Assembly: GCA_039707655.1 (NCBI GenBank)
Contig: CM077676.1
Location: 453,396,379 to 453,460,378, forward strand
Source: Elymus sibiricus
Taxonomy: Eukaryota; Streptophyta; Magnoliopsida; Poales; Poaceae
Direction: 5' to 3'
DNA: 64,000 nucleotides
The notes below the pieces were generated by a model. That model was given only the letters and a program-made list of their open reading frames with translations. It searched no databases and was not told the origin of the DNA. Positions 43,701 to 54,784 of this stretch are shown here, piece by piece. The translations under genes and the position numbers were made by a program. Numbering within the stretch: position 1 is the first letter of the stretch; every line of letters begins with the position of its first letter.

Positions 43701-44633
43701 TTGTTGATTGGAAATGACGTGAATTTTCTTAGCGAAATAAAAGACTCATTGAAGAAGAGTTTTTCAATGAAAGACTTAGGCAAAGCGGCATATGTATTGG
43801 GCATCAAAATCTATAGAGATAGATCGAAACGCCTGATAGCGCTTAGCCAAAGCACGTACATTGACAAGGTGTTGAAAAGGTTCAACATGGAGAACTCCAA
43901 GAAAGGCCTACTCCCCATGTCACCTGGCACAGTGCTTTGCAAGAATCAGTGTCCTCGGACCCTCGATGAGCGAGTACAAATGAATGATGTTCCATATGCT
44001 TCGGCAGTTGGTTCTATTATGTATGCCATGCTATGTACAAGACCGGATGTTTCCTATGCGCTAAGTGTTAGCAGCTGGTACCAAAGTGATCCAGGATTGG
44101 AACACTTGGCCGCAGTCAAGGGTATTCTTAAGTACCTCAGAAGGACCAAGGATTTACTCGTGTACGGAGGTGATGAAGAGCTCATTGTAAGTGGTTACAC
44201 TGATGCAGGCTTCATGACTGACTCAGATGACTTCAAATCTCAATCAGGCTATGTTTTCATATTGAACGGCGGCGCTGTTGATTGGAAAAGTTCCAAACAA
44301 AAGACTGTGGCGGATTCTACGACGGAGGCGGAATATGTTGCAGCTTCAGAAGCCTCCAAGGAGGCGGTATGGAACAAGCAATTTCTGGACCCGGTGGAGA
44401 TCTATTGTGATAATAGTGGTGCCGTGGCTCAGGCAAGGGAGCCAAGTTCGCACCATAAGACAAGACATATTGAACACAAATATAAACTCATTCGACATCA
44501 TGTCGAAGCGGGTTTAGTGAAAGTACGCAAAGTTCACACGGATCTGAACGTGTCAGACCCGATGACAAAGCCTCTACCACGTGCAAAGCATGAGCAGCAC
44601 CGGATAGCCATTGGTGTTAAGGAAGCCATGTAA
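40704..44633 (+). CDS. Copia gag-pol polyprotein, open but with damaged integrase and RNase H
   Basis: 1309 residues from the ATG at 40704, chosen because MARNTAF begins the gag domain; an upstream in-frame ATG at 40674 adds ten residues. In order: gag (about 1-200), CCHC zinc knuckle from Cys248, protease DTGS at 300-303, His/Cys finger from His437, integrase from Asp498, reverse transcriptase with YVDD at 995-998, and RNase H with DSTTEAEY at about 1204. The second integrase aspartate, normally in an SDRGGEY context, is Gly561. The third catalytic residue, a Glu in VSERRN, is kept. RNase H seems to lack about 15-20 residues between VWNKQFL and VEIYCDN without a frame change. The whole frame is otherwise open, so protein could be made, but integration by this copy is doubtful. 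Confidence 0.92.
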   Translation: MARNTAFNLGPMLEKEKLAATGNNYADWVRNLRIVLRSAKKMYVLETALPAKPAATAPADEQNVWATKDDDHNLVQCLMLACMSLELQKHFEFHNPRDMIRELDALYKETAQSERFDIMKAVMDCKMAEGSSVGEHVVKMIGYAERLKTLEFPIPPGHMMDMLLSSLPPSYDGFVMNYNMSGMEKTPNEVLAMLKTAEGGLWNSRNQVLLVNKTASFKKKGKPKKGKGAGKTGSQSNSKGGAKNETDCFYCKGTGHWKRNCKKYLEDKKSGKTGKGITVIQVNVIDVLLASENSKSWVFDTGSVAHICNSIQGLRKVRKLAKNEVVMRVGNGAGIAAQAVGIMPLHLPSGFILELSICYFVPLLCRNIISGSCLVHGGCSYKSENNGCSLYCKDMFYGFAPIVGGLFILNLECGNDVLNVNAKRLKKANTTTTFMWHCRLGHVGKKRMQRLHKDGVLPSFDFESFDTCEACLMGKMTKTLFTGHPEWASELLEIIHSDVCGPMSTITQGGYFYFVTFTDDLSRYGYIYLMKHKSETFEKFKEFQNEVENHRNKRIKFLRSGRGGEYLTHEFSQHLSDRGIVSQLTPPGTPQRNRVSERRNQTLLDMVRSMMSLTDLPISFWGHALLTAAYTLNRAPSKSVETTPHEMWHGKIPSVSHLKIWGCEAYVKRLQPSKLDPRSDKCYFVGYPNNTIGYSFYNQSEGKVFVAKVGHFLEKEFLAKEPSGRTVQLNEISESSATVDMAKEPEVIPQIIPTTEPEVVACDAETSDNVVTEPHRSGRAVQPPEWFHNEIFILEDDEPAHYKEAMAGPSSREWHKAMKSEMESMYENQVWNLEELPEGVKPVGCKWIFKRKTDADGNITIHKARLVAKGFTQVPGVDYDETFSPVAMLRSVRILLAIAAYFDYEIWQMDVKTAFLNGNLKEDVYMIQPEGFVVHKDAGKVCKLQKVIYGLKQASRSWNIRFDEVVKQFGFIRNDGESYVYKKFSGSAKAFLILYVDDILLIGNDVNFLSEIKDSLKKSFSMKDLGKAAYVLGIKIYRDRSKRLIALSQSTYIDKVLKRFNMENSKKGLLPMSPGTVLCKNQCPRTLDERVQMNDVPYASAVGSIMYAMLCTRPDVSYALSVSSWYQSDPGLEHLAAVKGILKYLRRTKDLLVYGGDEELIVSGYTDAGFMTDSDDFKSQSGYVFILNGGAVDWKSSKQKTVADSTTEAEYVAASEASKEAVWNKQFLDPVEIYCDNSGAVAQAREPSSHHKTRHIEHKYKLIRHHVEAGLVKVRKVHTDLNVSDPMTKPLPRAKHEQHRIAIGVKEAM

Positions 44634-44664
44634 CTGGATTATGACTCTAGTGCAAGTGGGAGTC

Positions 44665-46768
44665 TGTAGGAGATATGCCCTAGAGGCAGTAATAACAGTT
44701 ATTTTGTATCTCCGAGTTTGTAATGAATGTTTATGTTCCATGCTATAACTGCAATGATTCTCGAGTCTACAATATTCACGAGGCTCGGAGGGAAACTCAT
44801 GTGCACGTGTGGTATAATAAACGGTAAAAAGTATTCCTAGTCATGCCTCTAAGACTAGCTCAAGTATTGCATGATGATCATGTTTTCCTGATCATGGGCA
44901 TGGCTATGCCGGCAATTTTGTGGGCACAATGTTAGTGGAACACTTGTGTTGAATCGACCCGAATTGATGTTATGCTATGAGATACATTCGTCACAAGTTA
45001 ATGGTTAATAACACAAAGATAGTTAATGTTTGCATAATTCCTTAGACCATGAGAGTATCAAGTTCCTTCGTACTTGCTTTGTGAACTTTGGGGTTTGTTA
45101 AACGTCATCCGTAACTGGGTGGCTATTACGGCGGCTTACGGGTTCACGGAAAAGTATGACAAGAAACGAGATAGCTCAAGATTGGGATTTGCTCCTCCGA
45201 CGATAGAGAGATATTCTTGGCCCCTCTCGGTGTTACGGTATCCATCATCGTCTGGCCAGACACATTGTGATTTGATCACTGGGATGCCGGAACGCGGAAA
45301 CGAGAAAAGAGAACAAAACCGGTAACGAGGTAACTGGCATAGTGGACAAGTTGTTGATCCGCGGGGATGCCAATAAATCTCACCTCGGGTGTTTGTAACA
45401 TATCGCGAAGCAACAGGAATAGCACACGGCAACTGGAGGTTCCCTCGAATATTCATTCGTGTGGGTATAGGGGTCAATATGGGTGTCCACGGCTCCGATG
45501 TTGATCATTGATCGGAAAGTGTTCCGGGTCATGTCTATACTTCACCGAACCTATAGGGTCACACGCTTAAGGGTCATCTATTTGCTGAATACTAGACACG
45601 GAGTCTGAGAGAAAGTCACCAGAAAAGTTTCGGAGACAACGGAAACGTTCCGGAGAGGACACCGGAATAGTTCCGGTAAAACTGAAAAGTTGTTTCGGGG
45701 TATACCATTAAGTCAAATTGGTTTCGGCACACACCTGGAAATTCTTGGAGGGTGCCAGAATTGTTCTGGAAACTTCTGGGATTTTTCCAGGATAAAAACC
45801 GGAAATGTTCCGGAGCTGCCGGAACCGGTTTGGTTGCTTTTCGCAGATGAAAATCACTAATCCGAAATTGTTTCGGAACGAATCCAAAATCATTTTAGTG
45901 GGTACTGGAATTATTCTAAAACCCACAGAAATATTTTCGGATTTAACGGTCGCGGAAAATTGGTTTCGTGAATAGTGAAAATCACTTTATGGTTAATTTT
46001 TTGGAAAGCCACATTTTGGGATTTTCCCCAAAAGGCTTCTAGAAGACTTAGGGACTAAGGAACCCCCTTTGGGGGGGGGGGGCATGAGGGTGGCCGGCCA
46101 AGGTGGAGCTCCTCCATGGAGCTCCACATGCCATTCTTTTTTGCCTTTTATTCTCTTTATGTGTGACATAAAGTGGGGGTACTTTGGTATTTTGTATGCC
46201 AATCCTACCCCTTGGCTTTCCTATAAATAGAGGTGGAGAGGTGCTCTCCACACTCATCCCTTGCTCTCATACACATGCCATGCTTTGTGTGGCTCTCTCT
46301 CTCCCTCCCACGAAATAGTTTCGTAGAGCCGAAAGGCTGTCTGGGTTCCGGCAGGAACTAGTTCTGGACGGCGAAGCCCTGCCGGATAGCTGACACCGTA
46401 TGTGTGCAACCCCGTAGAGAGGTCGTAGTTTCGATCTTTTGCCCGAGGGGCTGTTCGAGGGTCCTCCCGAAGGGCTGTCCGAGTTACCATTCGAGCTTCG
46501 AGGGTCCTACCGAAGGGTTGTCCGTGACATCGTCCGAGGGACTGTCCGACCGCCTCCCGAAGGGCTGTCCGACGAGGGAGTACATCCTCGCGGTTGGGAG
46601 GTTGTAAATCCTAGCTGCGGGGATCTGCACCGACGATCTACACCGACTCTTCTTCCGCTGCGCTACGAGTCGGTAATGATCAGATCAAACGCTGTATGCA
46701 GTCTCCATAGTGGTCCTGGGCGTGCTCGCTGTACCAATTTTTTTTGTTTTCTGTCGCGTTCCCCTACA
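44665..46768 (+). repeat. 3' LTR
   Basis: 2104 bases, partner of 37236-39322. It is longer mainly because of an extra 13 bases near 46110 (CTCCTCCATGGAG-type repeat) and a longer G run near 46070. Confidence 0.95.
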
Positions 46769-47254
46769 GGTGTGTCTCCGGCGGATCTATCTTTGGTGGA
46801 TTTGCTCGGATGTGGTCGTTGTTCGTCTACGATCGTGTGTCTTCGGTTTGGATCCTTTCGATCTACGTCATTCTTCATCGCCGGCGGTTGCTGTTCTGGT
46901 GCGCTGGTCCTATGGGGCCTTAGCACGACGACTTCCCGACTGTCTACTACAACAAGTTGTGTCCGACTCCGGCGATGGAGGGGCGATGATGGCGGCGCGC
47001 CTTCGGCTCGCTTCAGTGCTTGTAGTCGTCGCTAGGTGGTCTACGGATCTAGATATAATTTTTATTATTTCTGGTGTTCGTTGTACTGTCATTTAAAAAT
47101 GAATAGATTGAAAGTTTTTCCGCACAAAAAAAAGTGTAGTTACATGCAGTGAGGAGCTGGTGGGCATGCTCACGACACCACCGTCACCAGAGCATGTACA
47201 ACTCTCATAAGATATGTCAAAAGATGACCTTTGTCTTTTTTTCTGCTGCTGCTT

Positions 47255-47600
47255 CAGGCACTGAGTTGTCAAAGGCCTTTAGGGTTCTCAGGCATATTTA
47301 GGACGGATCCTTATTGATGCCGATGGATTCAGGAAGCTCACACAATTTTGTCAATACAGAAATAGCAAAGAACCGGCCAAGTGTCCAAGCGATTGCCGCG
47401 CCGTTGTGGGTGAAGGTTGCAGATGGAGCGATTAGTCCATGTATTTTGGAAGTGCGAGCATGTGAGTATCAAGTGCAAGGCTATCAGTTTTCATCTCCTC
47501 TGAAATTGTTTCCGTTGGGGGCTTATGACATTATTCTTGGATGGAGTGGTTAAAATCTAGAGGTTTGATCACTGTCGATTGGAGATTTGACATTATTTTT
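47255..47600 (+). pseudogene. Gypsy aspartyl protease remnant
   Basis: The frame holds MDSGSSHNFVN (active-site Asp-Ser-Gly), then VKVADG and YDIILG, the order found in Ty3/Gypsy pol proteases. A stop at 47551 replaces the residues that normally follow YDIILGMDWL. No reverse transcriptase or LTR is attached, so it is an isolated fragment. Confidence 0.75.
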
Positions 47601-47800
47601 TGTATTCGTGAACATTTTTTAAATTTGAAACTATTTTTCAAATTCATGGTTTTTTTTTGAAATCCTGAACATTTTTCCAATTCATGATTTTTTCTAAAAA
47701 AAATGAAATATTTTTCAAATTCATGAACTATTTTTTAAATCCCAACGAATTTTTTTTGAATTTAAGATTCGTGAACATTTATTGAAGTAAAAAAAACAAA
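47575..47800 (-). repeat. Degenerate AT repeat (GAACATTTTTT family)
   Basis: Repeated variants of TTTTTCAAATTCATGAACA with shifting spacing. The complement of the same motif forms the large array inside the second Helitron (56880-57490). Confidence 0.7.
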
Positions 47801-47933
47801 ACGAAAAAAAGAAAAAAAACGAAAGAAGAACAACCAAAAAATAGGGGGCGCCCAGCCAGCACATGGGTTAGCCCAAAACGCACATGGGGACGCAGGGGCC
47901 TGTGCGATTGGTGTCTATTTGCCAAGAGTAATG

Positions 47934-48091
47934 TTAGACCCACGGACAAGTTGTTACGGATCAATAGAATGTAATTAGATGGCATTTTTTGATTGAAGAT
48001 TAGGTGGGAGGCGGGGCCCATCCCCATGAAATTCAGGGGGAGATTAATTAGCGTTGAGGATCCGTGCGATGCTCGTAATCATCCGTGCGTC
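47934..48091. mobile_element. Small MITE-like element
   Basis: Left GTTAGACCCACGGAC and right, in reverse complement, CTTAGACGCACGGAT suggest inverted ends around a 160-base non-coding interior. No clear target duplication is seen, so it is a tentative call. Confidence 0.4.
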
Positions 48092-48094
48092 TAA

Positions 48095-48285
48095 GGTGGT
48101 GTTTGGTTCCAGGGACTTTTTGGGACTAGGGACTTTTTAGTCCCAAAAAAGTCCCTAGCAAACCAAACAGGAGGGACTTTTTTGGAATTTTTTGGGATTT
48201 TTTCAAAGAAGCTCCTCCTTGAAGGACTTTTTGGGACTTTTTTGGGACTACAAAAAGTCCTAGGACTAGAGAACCAAACACCCCC
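48095..48285. mobile_element. Tourist-like MITE
   Basis: 191 bases flanked by TAA (48092-48094, 48286-48288). The inverted ends are GGTGGTGTTTGGTTC and GGGGGTGTTTGGTTC (reverse complement of the right end). The interior repeats GGGACTTTTT and its complement. These are features of PIF/Harbinger-derived MITEs. Confidence 0.85.
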
Positions 48286-49392
48286 TAAGACTACTAGTAA
48301 ACATGCATGTGCAATGCACGTCTCTGCTACAATACATTAATTTTATCATAAAATGGGCATACTTTTTTGAAAATTTTAAATCTCTTACAAAGTATGTCTA
48401 ATTCCTAATTCTCAAGTCATCCAAATGACTGGAAATGTTGTGTTTATGAATTAATATGCCCACGTCCATTGCTTAGCAACTACCGAAGATCATTTTTTTG
48501 GTAGAAAATGAATCCATCAAGAAAAGTTAAGTTTGCACCATGGCCACCCCCTAGCTAGCATACATTGGTAACTAACCTCATCACTAACACCTCATCGGCA
48601 ATCACGGGTTCGTTCCGTATCGCAGTCATAACTTAATAGCACATTATGTCTAGAGTCAATCATTGCATTGCAAAACAAAGTTGTGTGTATTGATGCATCG
48701 ACAGAGCATCAACATAATTCTAGATATGCATAGCCGATCTTTCCAAGGCCAGTAGCAATTGTACACAAAACAACTTCACCTGAACCGACGACAACATCAA
48801 CTACAATCAACGATGCAGGGGAAACCACTTATTTCCCTTGGAACAAATAGTTAAGGATAGATGGCTTCTAGAATTTTCTCATAGTAAATATATATATAGA
48901 TTTTTTTAGTACAAATCAAATGGCAAAACATGTGCCATGAACAGGTTGTATCTGCATAATATTTAACAGTGTATGAATTAAGATAATGAACATTACAAAA
49001 GGGAGAGCCAATGGGCCACAAATCTCTTATACATGAAGATATCTTTTCTAATTGTTTTTACTCTTTTTCTTGCAGTTTTTTTCCCTTGGCATACAATTAA
49101 AGATGGTCTATGTTGTTACATCCTTCCTGGCTTCACAAAAGAAGATAATGAAGATCACATACACGCACAGAAGAGCCAAGATGCCTGATTGGTACTTCAG
49201 TTTAACATCAAGTTGTTCCATTGAGGTGCACCTATATTGGTTGTGAGGGCAACCATTCATGGTGCATGAGAATATCCAATCATAATTTCGATCATGTACA
49301 ACTCACAACTACATCACCGATGAGGTTAGTAATAAAATTCATAAGGATCCAACACAAATGTAATTCCGTGAACATGCTTATAGCAAGATCCT

Positions 49393-49418
<26 letters not shown>
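49393..49418 (+). repeat. (AG)13 microsatellite
   Basis: A perfect 26-base dinucleotide repeat inside the Helitron. Confidence 0.95.
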
Positions 49419-49423
<5 letters not shown>

Positions 49424-51622
49424 GAAATGCATACCATGTAAATAGCTTTCCTGGCTAGATATCTCACAAGGAAATGATAATAATTGTGGTAAATCTGCTA
49501 TGCTATTCTCGAACTTCAATAGGCTACAATACCAGTTAATCACATCATGGAAGGAGAATAAAGCATAATGAACATAACATATGGTTTCATGAAAACAACA
49601 GTTGATAGTACTACAATAGAGGACCAAATTATTAAATTATGGAAGTTCATTTGTGCACAAATAGACTGACCACCAAAGATTTTATGTGTCCGAGAAATAT
49701 GGACAATAGCTGCAGAGATAAAAGGAAGCCAGAAGTTGATGACAATGGCAGCATGTTCTATTCGCTCCTGGTGTATGGTTGCTCTGTAAGATTGATAGAA
49801 TTGAAGTCAATTGTATGGATCCAAGAGATTATGATTAATCTATATGCATTTAGGAAAATAGTGCTCAACCGCCCATCAATTACCTGTTCTTGACTTCCTG
49901 CCGCCAAACGACAAACTATCAGAATGTGAAAACAACACCGAGAACAAGGGCCAGGTCCTCGTCGTCCCCCTCCCTGTCCGACAATGATGCAACTAACCGA
50001 GAATCGCAGAATGGAAGTAACAAAAACCGCGCCGGCCAACACCCAGCCTTTTCTTCAAGTCTATCATATTCCTCACCAGAAGATCGACTGAGCTACAGAC
50101 AATCAATTTGAGAGATTGGAAGGGGCAGAAGGAGAGATGTCACACCCACGCCAAAATCACTGTCAAATCCATCACAAGCAGCGAAAGAGTCTCGTGGCCA
50201 AACAAGTAAAAGAGGCAATTCAACAACAACAAAAACAATGAATTCGGAAGAGGAGGAATCAATATCCCTCACCCTCATCATGGAAGAAGGGCATCGCCAG
50301 CGCCTTGACTTGGAGGCTGTGTAGGCGGTACGGCGGCGCCGGTGAGAGGCGAGGCGAGGCGAGACGGTGCAATGTTCAGTGTGAACCCGGGATCTACCAT
50401 GGAATTGCTCAACAAGCAGCCTTAAAAATAACATCATTGCTCAACAAATGAGATAACAGAGAGAACAATATCACTTGTAGGCTCAGATTTAATTCAACAA
50501 ATATTCCCCATGTCATGGATACAATATTGATAACTCGAAAAATATTATAGATAGATCAGAGTTGCAAAATGAGGTGATCCACAAAATTGGACATTTCACT
50601 GGCTGATGGGAATATCTATTAGTACAGAATTTATATGGAAATACTCAACTGTTGTACGGGTACAATCAGGGAGTGCTCAGAATTGCAATTTGGATCTTCC
50701 AGTGGCTGAGGGAAATATATATTAATACAAAATCACTATGTAAATACTCAACTCGCAGGTCAGAACTACAAATACTTGCTGTACGGGTACAATCATGAGT
50801 GCTCAACAGGTGAAATAATATACTTGTTGTATATGTGCCCGTCCTTCGTGACGGTTATCAAGAAATGAAAAAATAAATATATCTGTAGTACTGTGGCACA
50901 CCTTTGATGTATAATTCCATATGAAGACATTTATCTACTACCCATATATGCAAAAAAAATGGCGATGAACAAATACTACCGGCTGCTCATATCTGTTCAA
51001 GGAGAAGACATATCCATTACAAATAGTGAATTTTACTATTTTACTCTATTCATGTTGCTACTTGCCAAATTGTTCTCTTTCAGATCAGATTGAGTTTGAT
51101 CCTAGTTTCTTACATCCCTTATGTATCATGTATTATACTACCGTCTGGTTTCCATCCAAGCATGAGTACCTTCGTGGTTCACGGCGACTGTAATCTCAAT
51201 CTAACCATTATAGAGATGAACTATGTGCCTAGAAAATACACCCAAAAGGAAGCTGCAGAGAAAGGACCAGTGGAGCACTGATGAATCTAGCATGCATTTG
51301 TCAGTAAGGACTCGCATTAAAATCTGACAAAACGACTAATCGTGTACAACCCTTTTGTGCACCAGTAAAAATGTAAAATACAGGCTGTCGACTTGTATGA
51401 GTGCCACAATTGTGCCTGTTCTTGCCAACAGAGAGGCAGGGAGCCAGGAGCAGCAGAGGTTATTCCATCTAGAACGGAGAGGCGACGAACAATCAAAATC
51501 AAATAAATGAAACCGACAAGAATGCTTCCAGTCAATGGGGATGAAGGACGATGGAGAAGATAACGCACCGGCGAGAGAAGTTGATGCCGCCCCTCGCGCG
51601 CCCTTATGGTCTGCCGTGGGGT

Positions 51623-51652
<30 letters not shown>
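51623..51652 (+). repeat. Poly(G) tract, 30 bases
   Basis: Uninterrupted G30 within a GC-rich block of the Helitron. On the Helitron strand it is C30. Confidence 0.95.
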
Positions 51653-51653
<1 letters not shown>

Positions 51654-52217
51654 GGAAGGCCAGGAGCGTGCCGGCGAGGGCTTCGTGGGGGCGAGCGCGC
51701 CGGTGCGGCGAGAGCTGTGTGGGGCCATGGGGGGATCTGGCGAGGGGGCGGGAAGGGACGCCAGGAGCTTGCCGGTGAGGGCTTCGTGGGGGCGGCGAGG
51801 AGCACGCAGGCGAGGGCGGCGACGGTGACGGGAAGCGGTGTGTCGGGCGGGGCCGCGACTCGGGGCGCGGGGCAGGGGCGAGAAGATGGCGGCGGCGGTA
51901 GGAGGCAGGGGCGAGAAGAGAATATATATTTTTTGACCCGGGCGAGAAGAGATTTGGAAGCGGATCGGCAGAGTTTTCGTCCGCCAGTCAAATTGCTAAA
52001 GGCACTTTTAGCGAGGGTTAGTTGTTAATCTCGACGGTCAGATCTAAATAAATGGGTCTGATCGTGAGGCACTAATTACTCTGTGTTGTTGTGTGTACAT
52101 TAGTGAAGTGCGCGCTTAGGAAAGAAAATGTTGGCTTGTTTAATAGTAATATAGAAGTATAGATTGATTTGCCGACATCCACTATTTCCATGGCCCTGAG
52201 TGCACGCTAATGCATGC

Positions 52218-52515
52218 AAAAAAAATTAAACAAAGTACAGACGTAGACGACCATACCTATACTCATACTATGAATGCACGCACGCATACCATACTCTTAT
52301 GAGCATCTTTGAGAGACTGAGCGACACATCATCTTGAGATTTGACAAAGTCAGCACGGACGCCTTCATAGCGACGGGAACATCTCCTTTCACATCACCCG
52401 AAGACTATAATAAATCTAGAAAAATACGAGCACAAATGTCGAGTCTAGAAATTGAACCCTGAGCTGGTTCCACCACAAAGAACCTAACCACCATCTGAGT
52501 AGGCTCAGTTCGCGC
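52218..52515 (-). mobile_element. tRNA-derived SINE (minus strand)
   Basis: The minus strand begins with a tRNA-like head (CAGATGGTGGTTAGG as box A-like, GGGTTCAATTTCT as box B-like). It runs through a body with GATGTTCCCGTCG and ATCTCAAGATGATGTG, then a GTATGCGTGCGTGCATTCATAG tail region and TCTGTACTTTGTTTAATTT. The same body words occur at 57960-58005. Target duplications are not clear. Confidence 0.55.
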
Positions 52516-52811
52516 CAACGTATGCAGCTGCTAGGTCATGGTTCGCCATGGCCTTTTGACCGCACTACATACAGTACTAGATTTGGAGCGGAAGAAAATT
52601 GGATTCTCCACAGCTGAAGCATGCGGAAACCACATCCCAAACCAAGCAACAAAAACCTTGGGCGGCGGCAGGCAAGATCTTCAAGTTGGTGGTGGCGGCA
52701 GCGCAACTTGGTTGGCGCCGTCCACTTGTGTGTACCTTTTGCTCTGCAGGGATCACACTCGAAGCAACCGTCCGGCCGGGTGGATTGTGGATGGAGATGT
52801 ACCTTGTCCGG

Positions 52812-52819
52812 TATAAATA
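52812..52819 (+). promoter_or_regulatory. TATA box of the ACC-oxidase pseudogene
   Basis: TATAAATA lies 93 bases before the ATG at 52905. The remaining promoter is only about 650 bases to the Helitron border and includes a SINE. Confidence 0.6.
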
Positions 52820-52904
52820 GGAGCTTCCATCTCAATGCTTCTCCACATGCACCAGCTTAATTAGCGCTTCGATCTAGTAGTACAGAGCGAGTGATCAGTA
52901 GGAG

Positions 52905-53723
<819 letters not shown>

Positions 53724-53746
53724 TAAAATAATTGCACAATATACGA

Positions 53747-54633
53747 GAGAGAGGATTTCCGGCCATGCACGGGACCTCCCGTGCATGCATCCATCGCATT
53801 TTTTATTGCTGTGTGGGACCTCTCCTATAGTGTTTTCTCTCACCTAACATACATTCACATGATATTCTGTACTGACTAAGTTTCATTCAAATAAATAGAT
53901 GCCTAATGCATGTTGAAATAAAAGTTTGATTAATATTCTGTTTGTACAATTGTGTTTTTTCTGACAAGGTCTTTAAAACAAGACCAATATTGAATATATT
54001 TTCAGAAATTAATTTTTTGACAACTAAATCACCATGCTTCAAACTTGTTCCATGCAAATTTATTAATTCCATGTGAAAAATTTAATAATGTTTCATTGTG
54101 TTTCGCAAAAAAAAAACTTATTGTTTCACTATGGCTCCCCGTGTTCCGTTGCATTTCATAATATTACATTGTGTGCCAATGTGTATCAAACTGATTCTTA
54201 GTAATTTAGAAGTTTGTAAATATTAATAGATCTTATTGCAACAAAACTTTGAACTAATCTAGTGTTTAAAAAAACATAGCATAGTTATGTGTACTTTTAT
54301 AGTGTTTCGCCATGTTTCAGAATTTAAATTTTAAAATTTATTGAAATATAGTCAAAAGTGGTCTCGTTTCAAATGTCTCGTCGTCAAAAACACAAATATG
54401 AAAACAGATCACAAATTGTACTTTTGGTTCAAAAGATAAAATATATTTAAACTTGAAAATAAAATGAAAAAGCATGGGTTGGTGGAGCATAGGTGGAACA
54501 GTGTGCTTGCATGTGGTGAGAGAAAGATCTAACTAACTGCGAGCAATATAAATGCATGGCATCGGATCCCCAAGCAAAACCAACGGCGCATGCATGCACG
54601 GTACCTCCCGTGCATGGGAGATTAGCTTTTCTC
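53747..54633. mobile_element. Non-autonomous Mutator-like element
   Basis: Flanked by the perfect 10-base repeat CAATATACGA (53737-53746, 54634-54643). The inverted ends share CCATGCACGGGA..CCGTGCATGCAT about 16 bases in. Each terminus itself contains an internal palindrome centred on the ACCT/GTAC region (53765-53786 on the left). The interior is AT-rich and non-coding. Confidence 0.75.
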
Positions 54634-54691
54634 CAATATACGAACCATGTGACACATGTGGTAAGTAATCTAAACTATTCAAAAAGAGTTA

Positions 54692-54780
54692 CTCCCTCCG
54701 ATCAGTATTACTTATCGCTGAAAGGGATATATCTAGCACATACATCCATTTGAGTGACAACTAACATGGATCGGAGGTAG
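54692..54780. mobile_element. Stowaway MITE (89 bases)
   Basis: TA target duplications flank CTCCCTCCGATC on the left and GATCGGAGGTAG on the right, perfect inverted ends apart from one base. This is a typical short Stowaway. Confidence 0.9.
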
Positions 54781-54784
54781 TACA

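Larger units (their letters stand above)
37236..46768 (+). mobile_element. BARE/Angela-type Copia retrotransposon, full length
   Basis: 9533 bases with two LTRs of about 2.1 kb. The primer-binding site TGGTATCAGAGC (initiator Met tRNA) lies one base after the 5' LTR. A 1.35 kb leader, a single open gag-pol frame, and a purine-rich CAAGTGGGAGTC before the 3' LTR complete the element. It sits inside retroposon copy A with a 4-base GGTG flanking repeat as read; a 5-base duplication with one base lost fits better with Copia habit. By eye I count roughly 35-45 LTR differences, about 2 percent, so the insertion is fairly young. Confidence 0.95.
37041..47096 (+). pseudogene. ORF of retroposon copy A, split by the Copia insertion
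   Basis: Left part 37041-37235 from ATG, right part 46773-47096 to TAA. Removing the Copia element and one GGTG duplication keeps the frame, and about 172 codons result. The predicted protein is basic and Cys/Arg/Val-rich with no known domain. Copy B keeps the same frame over most of its length, with shared stretches GGRVEVCLRRI and ARRLPDCLLQQ. A chance frame in a GC-rich leader remains possible. Confidence 0.35.
36927..47133 (+). mobile_element. Short non-LTR retroposon (copy A), split by a Copia element
   Basis: The sequence outside the Copia insertion (36927-37235 plus 46773-47133, about 670 bases) is flanked by near-identical 14-base repeats GTGCAGTTACATGC (36913-36926) and GTGTAGTTACATGC (47134-47147), and ends in a short A run. 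It matches copy B at 58108-58814 over its length. The start looks like a plant gene leader (CTAGGGTTCCTGCC, CGCCGG repeats). This is a retroposed unit, perhaps LINE-derived. No reverse transcriptase is present. Confidence 0.75.
48294..52163 (-). mobile_element. Non-autonomous Helitron, 3.9 kb
   Basis: On the minus strand it starts TCTATACTTCTATATTACTA (5' TC end at 52163) and ends TTTACTAG (CTRR end at 48294). It is inserted between host A (48293) and host T (52164), as Helitrons do. A short palindrome GTGCAATGCAC lies about ten bases inside the 3' end. No Rep/helicase gene is found. The interior holds a GC-rich leader-like block at 51530-51930 and a mixed block at 49900-50400 that could be captured exons, but I recognise no protein in them. 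Confidence 0.85.

Noticed and set aside
49900..50440. Possible captured exons in the Helitron
   Set aside because: GC-richer and exon-like, but I could not match any protein family or place splice sites with confidence.
51317..51991. 224-codon Pro-rich minus-strand frame in the Helitron
   Set aside because: The Pro run is produced by the 30-base G tract, and no domain is present. It could be leader sequence but is not supported as a protein.
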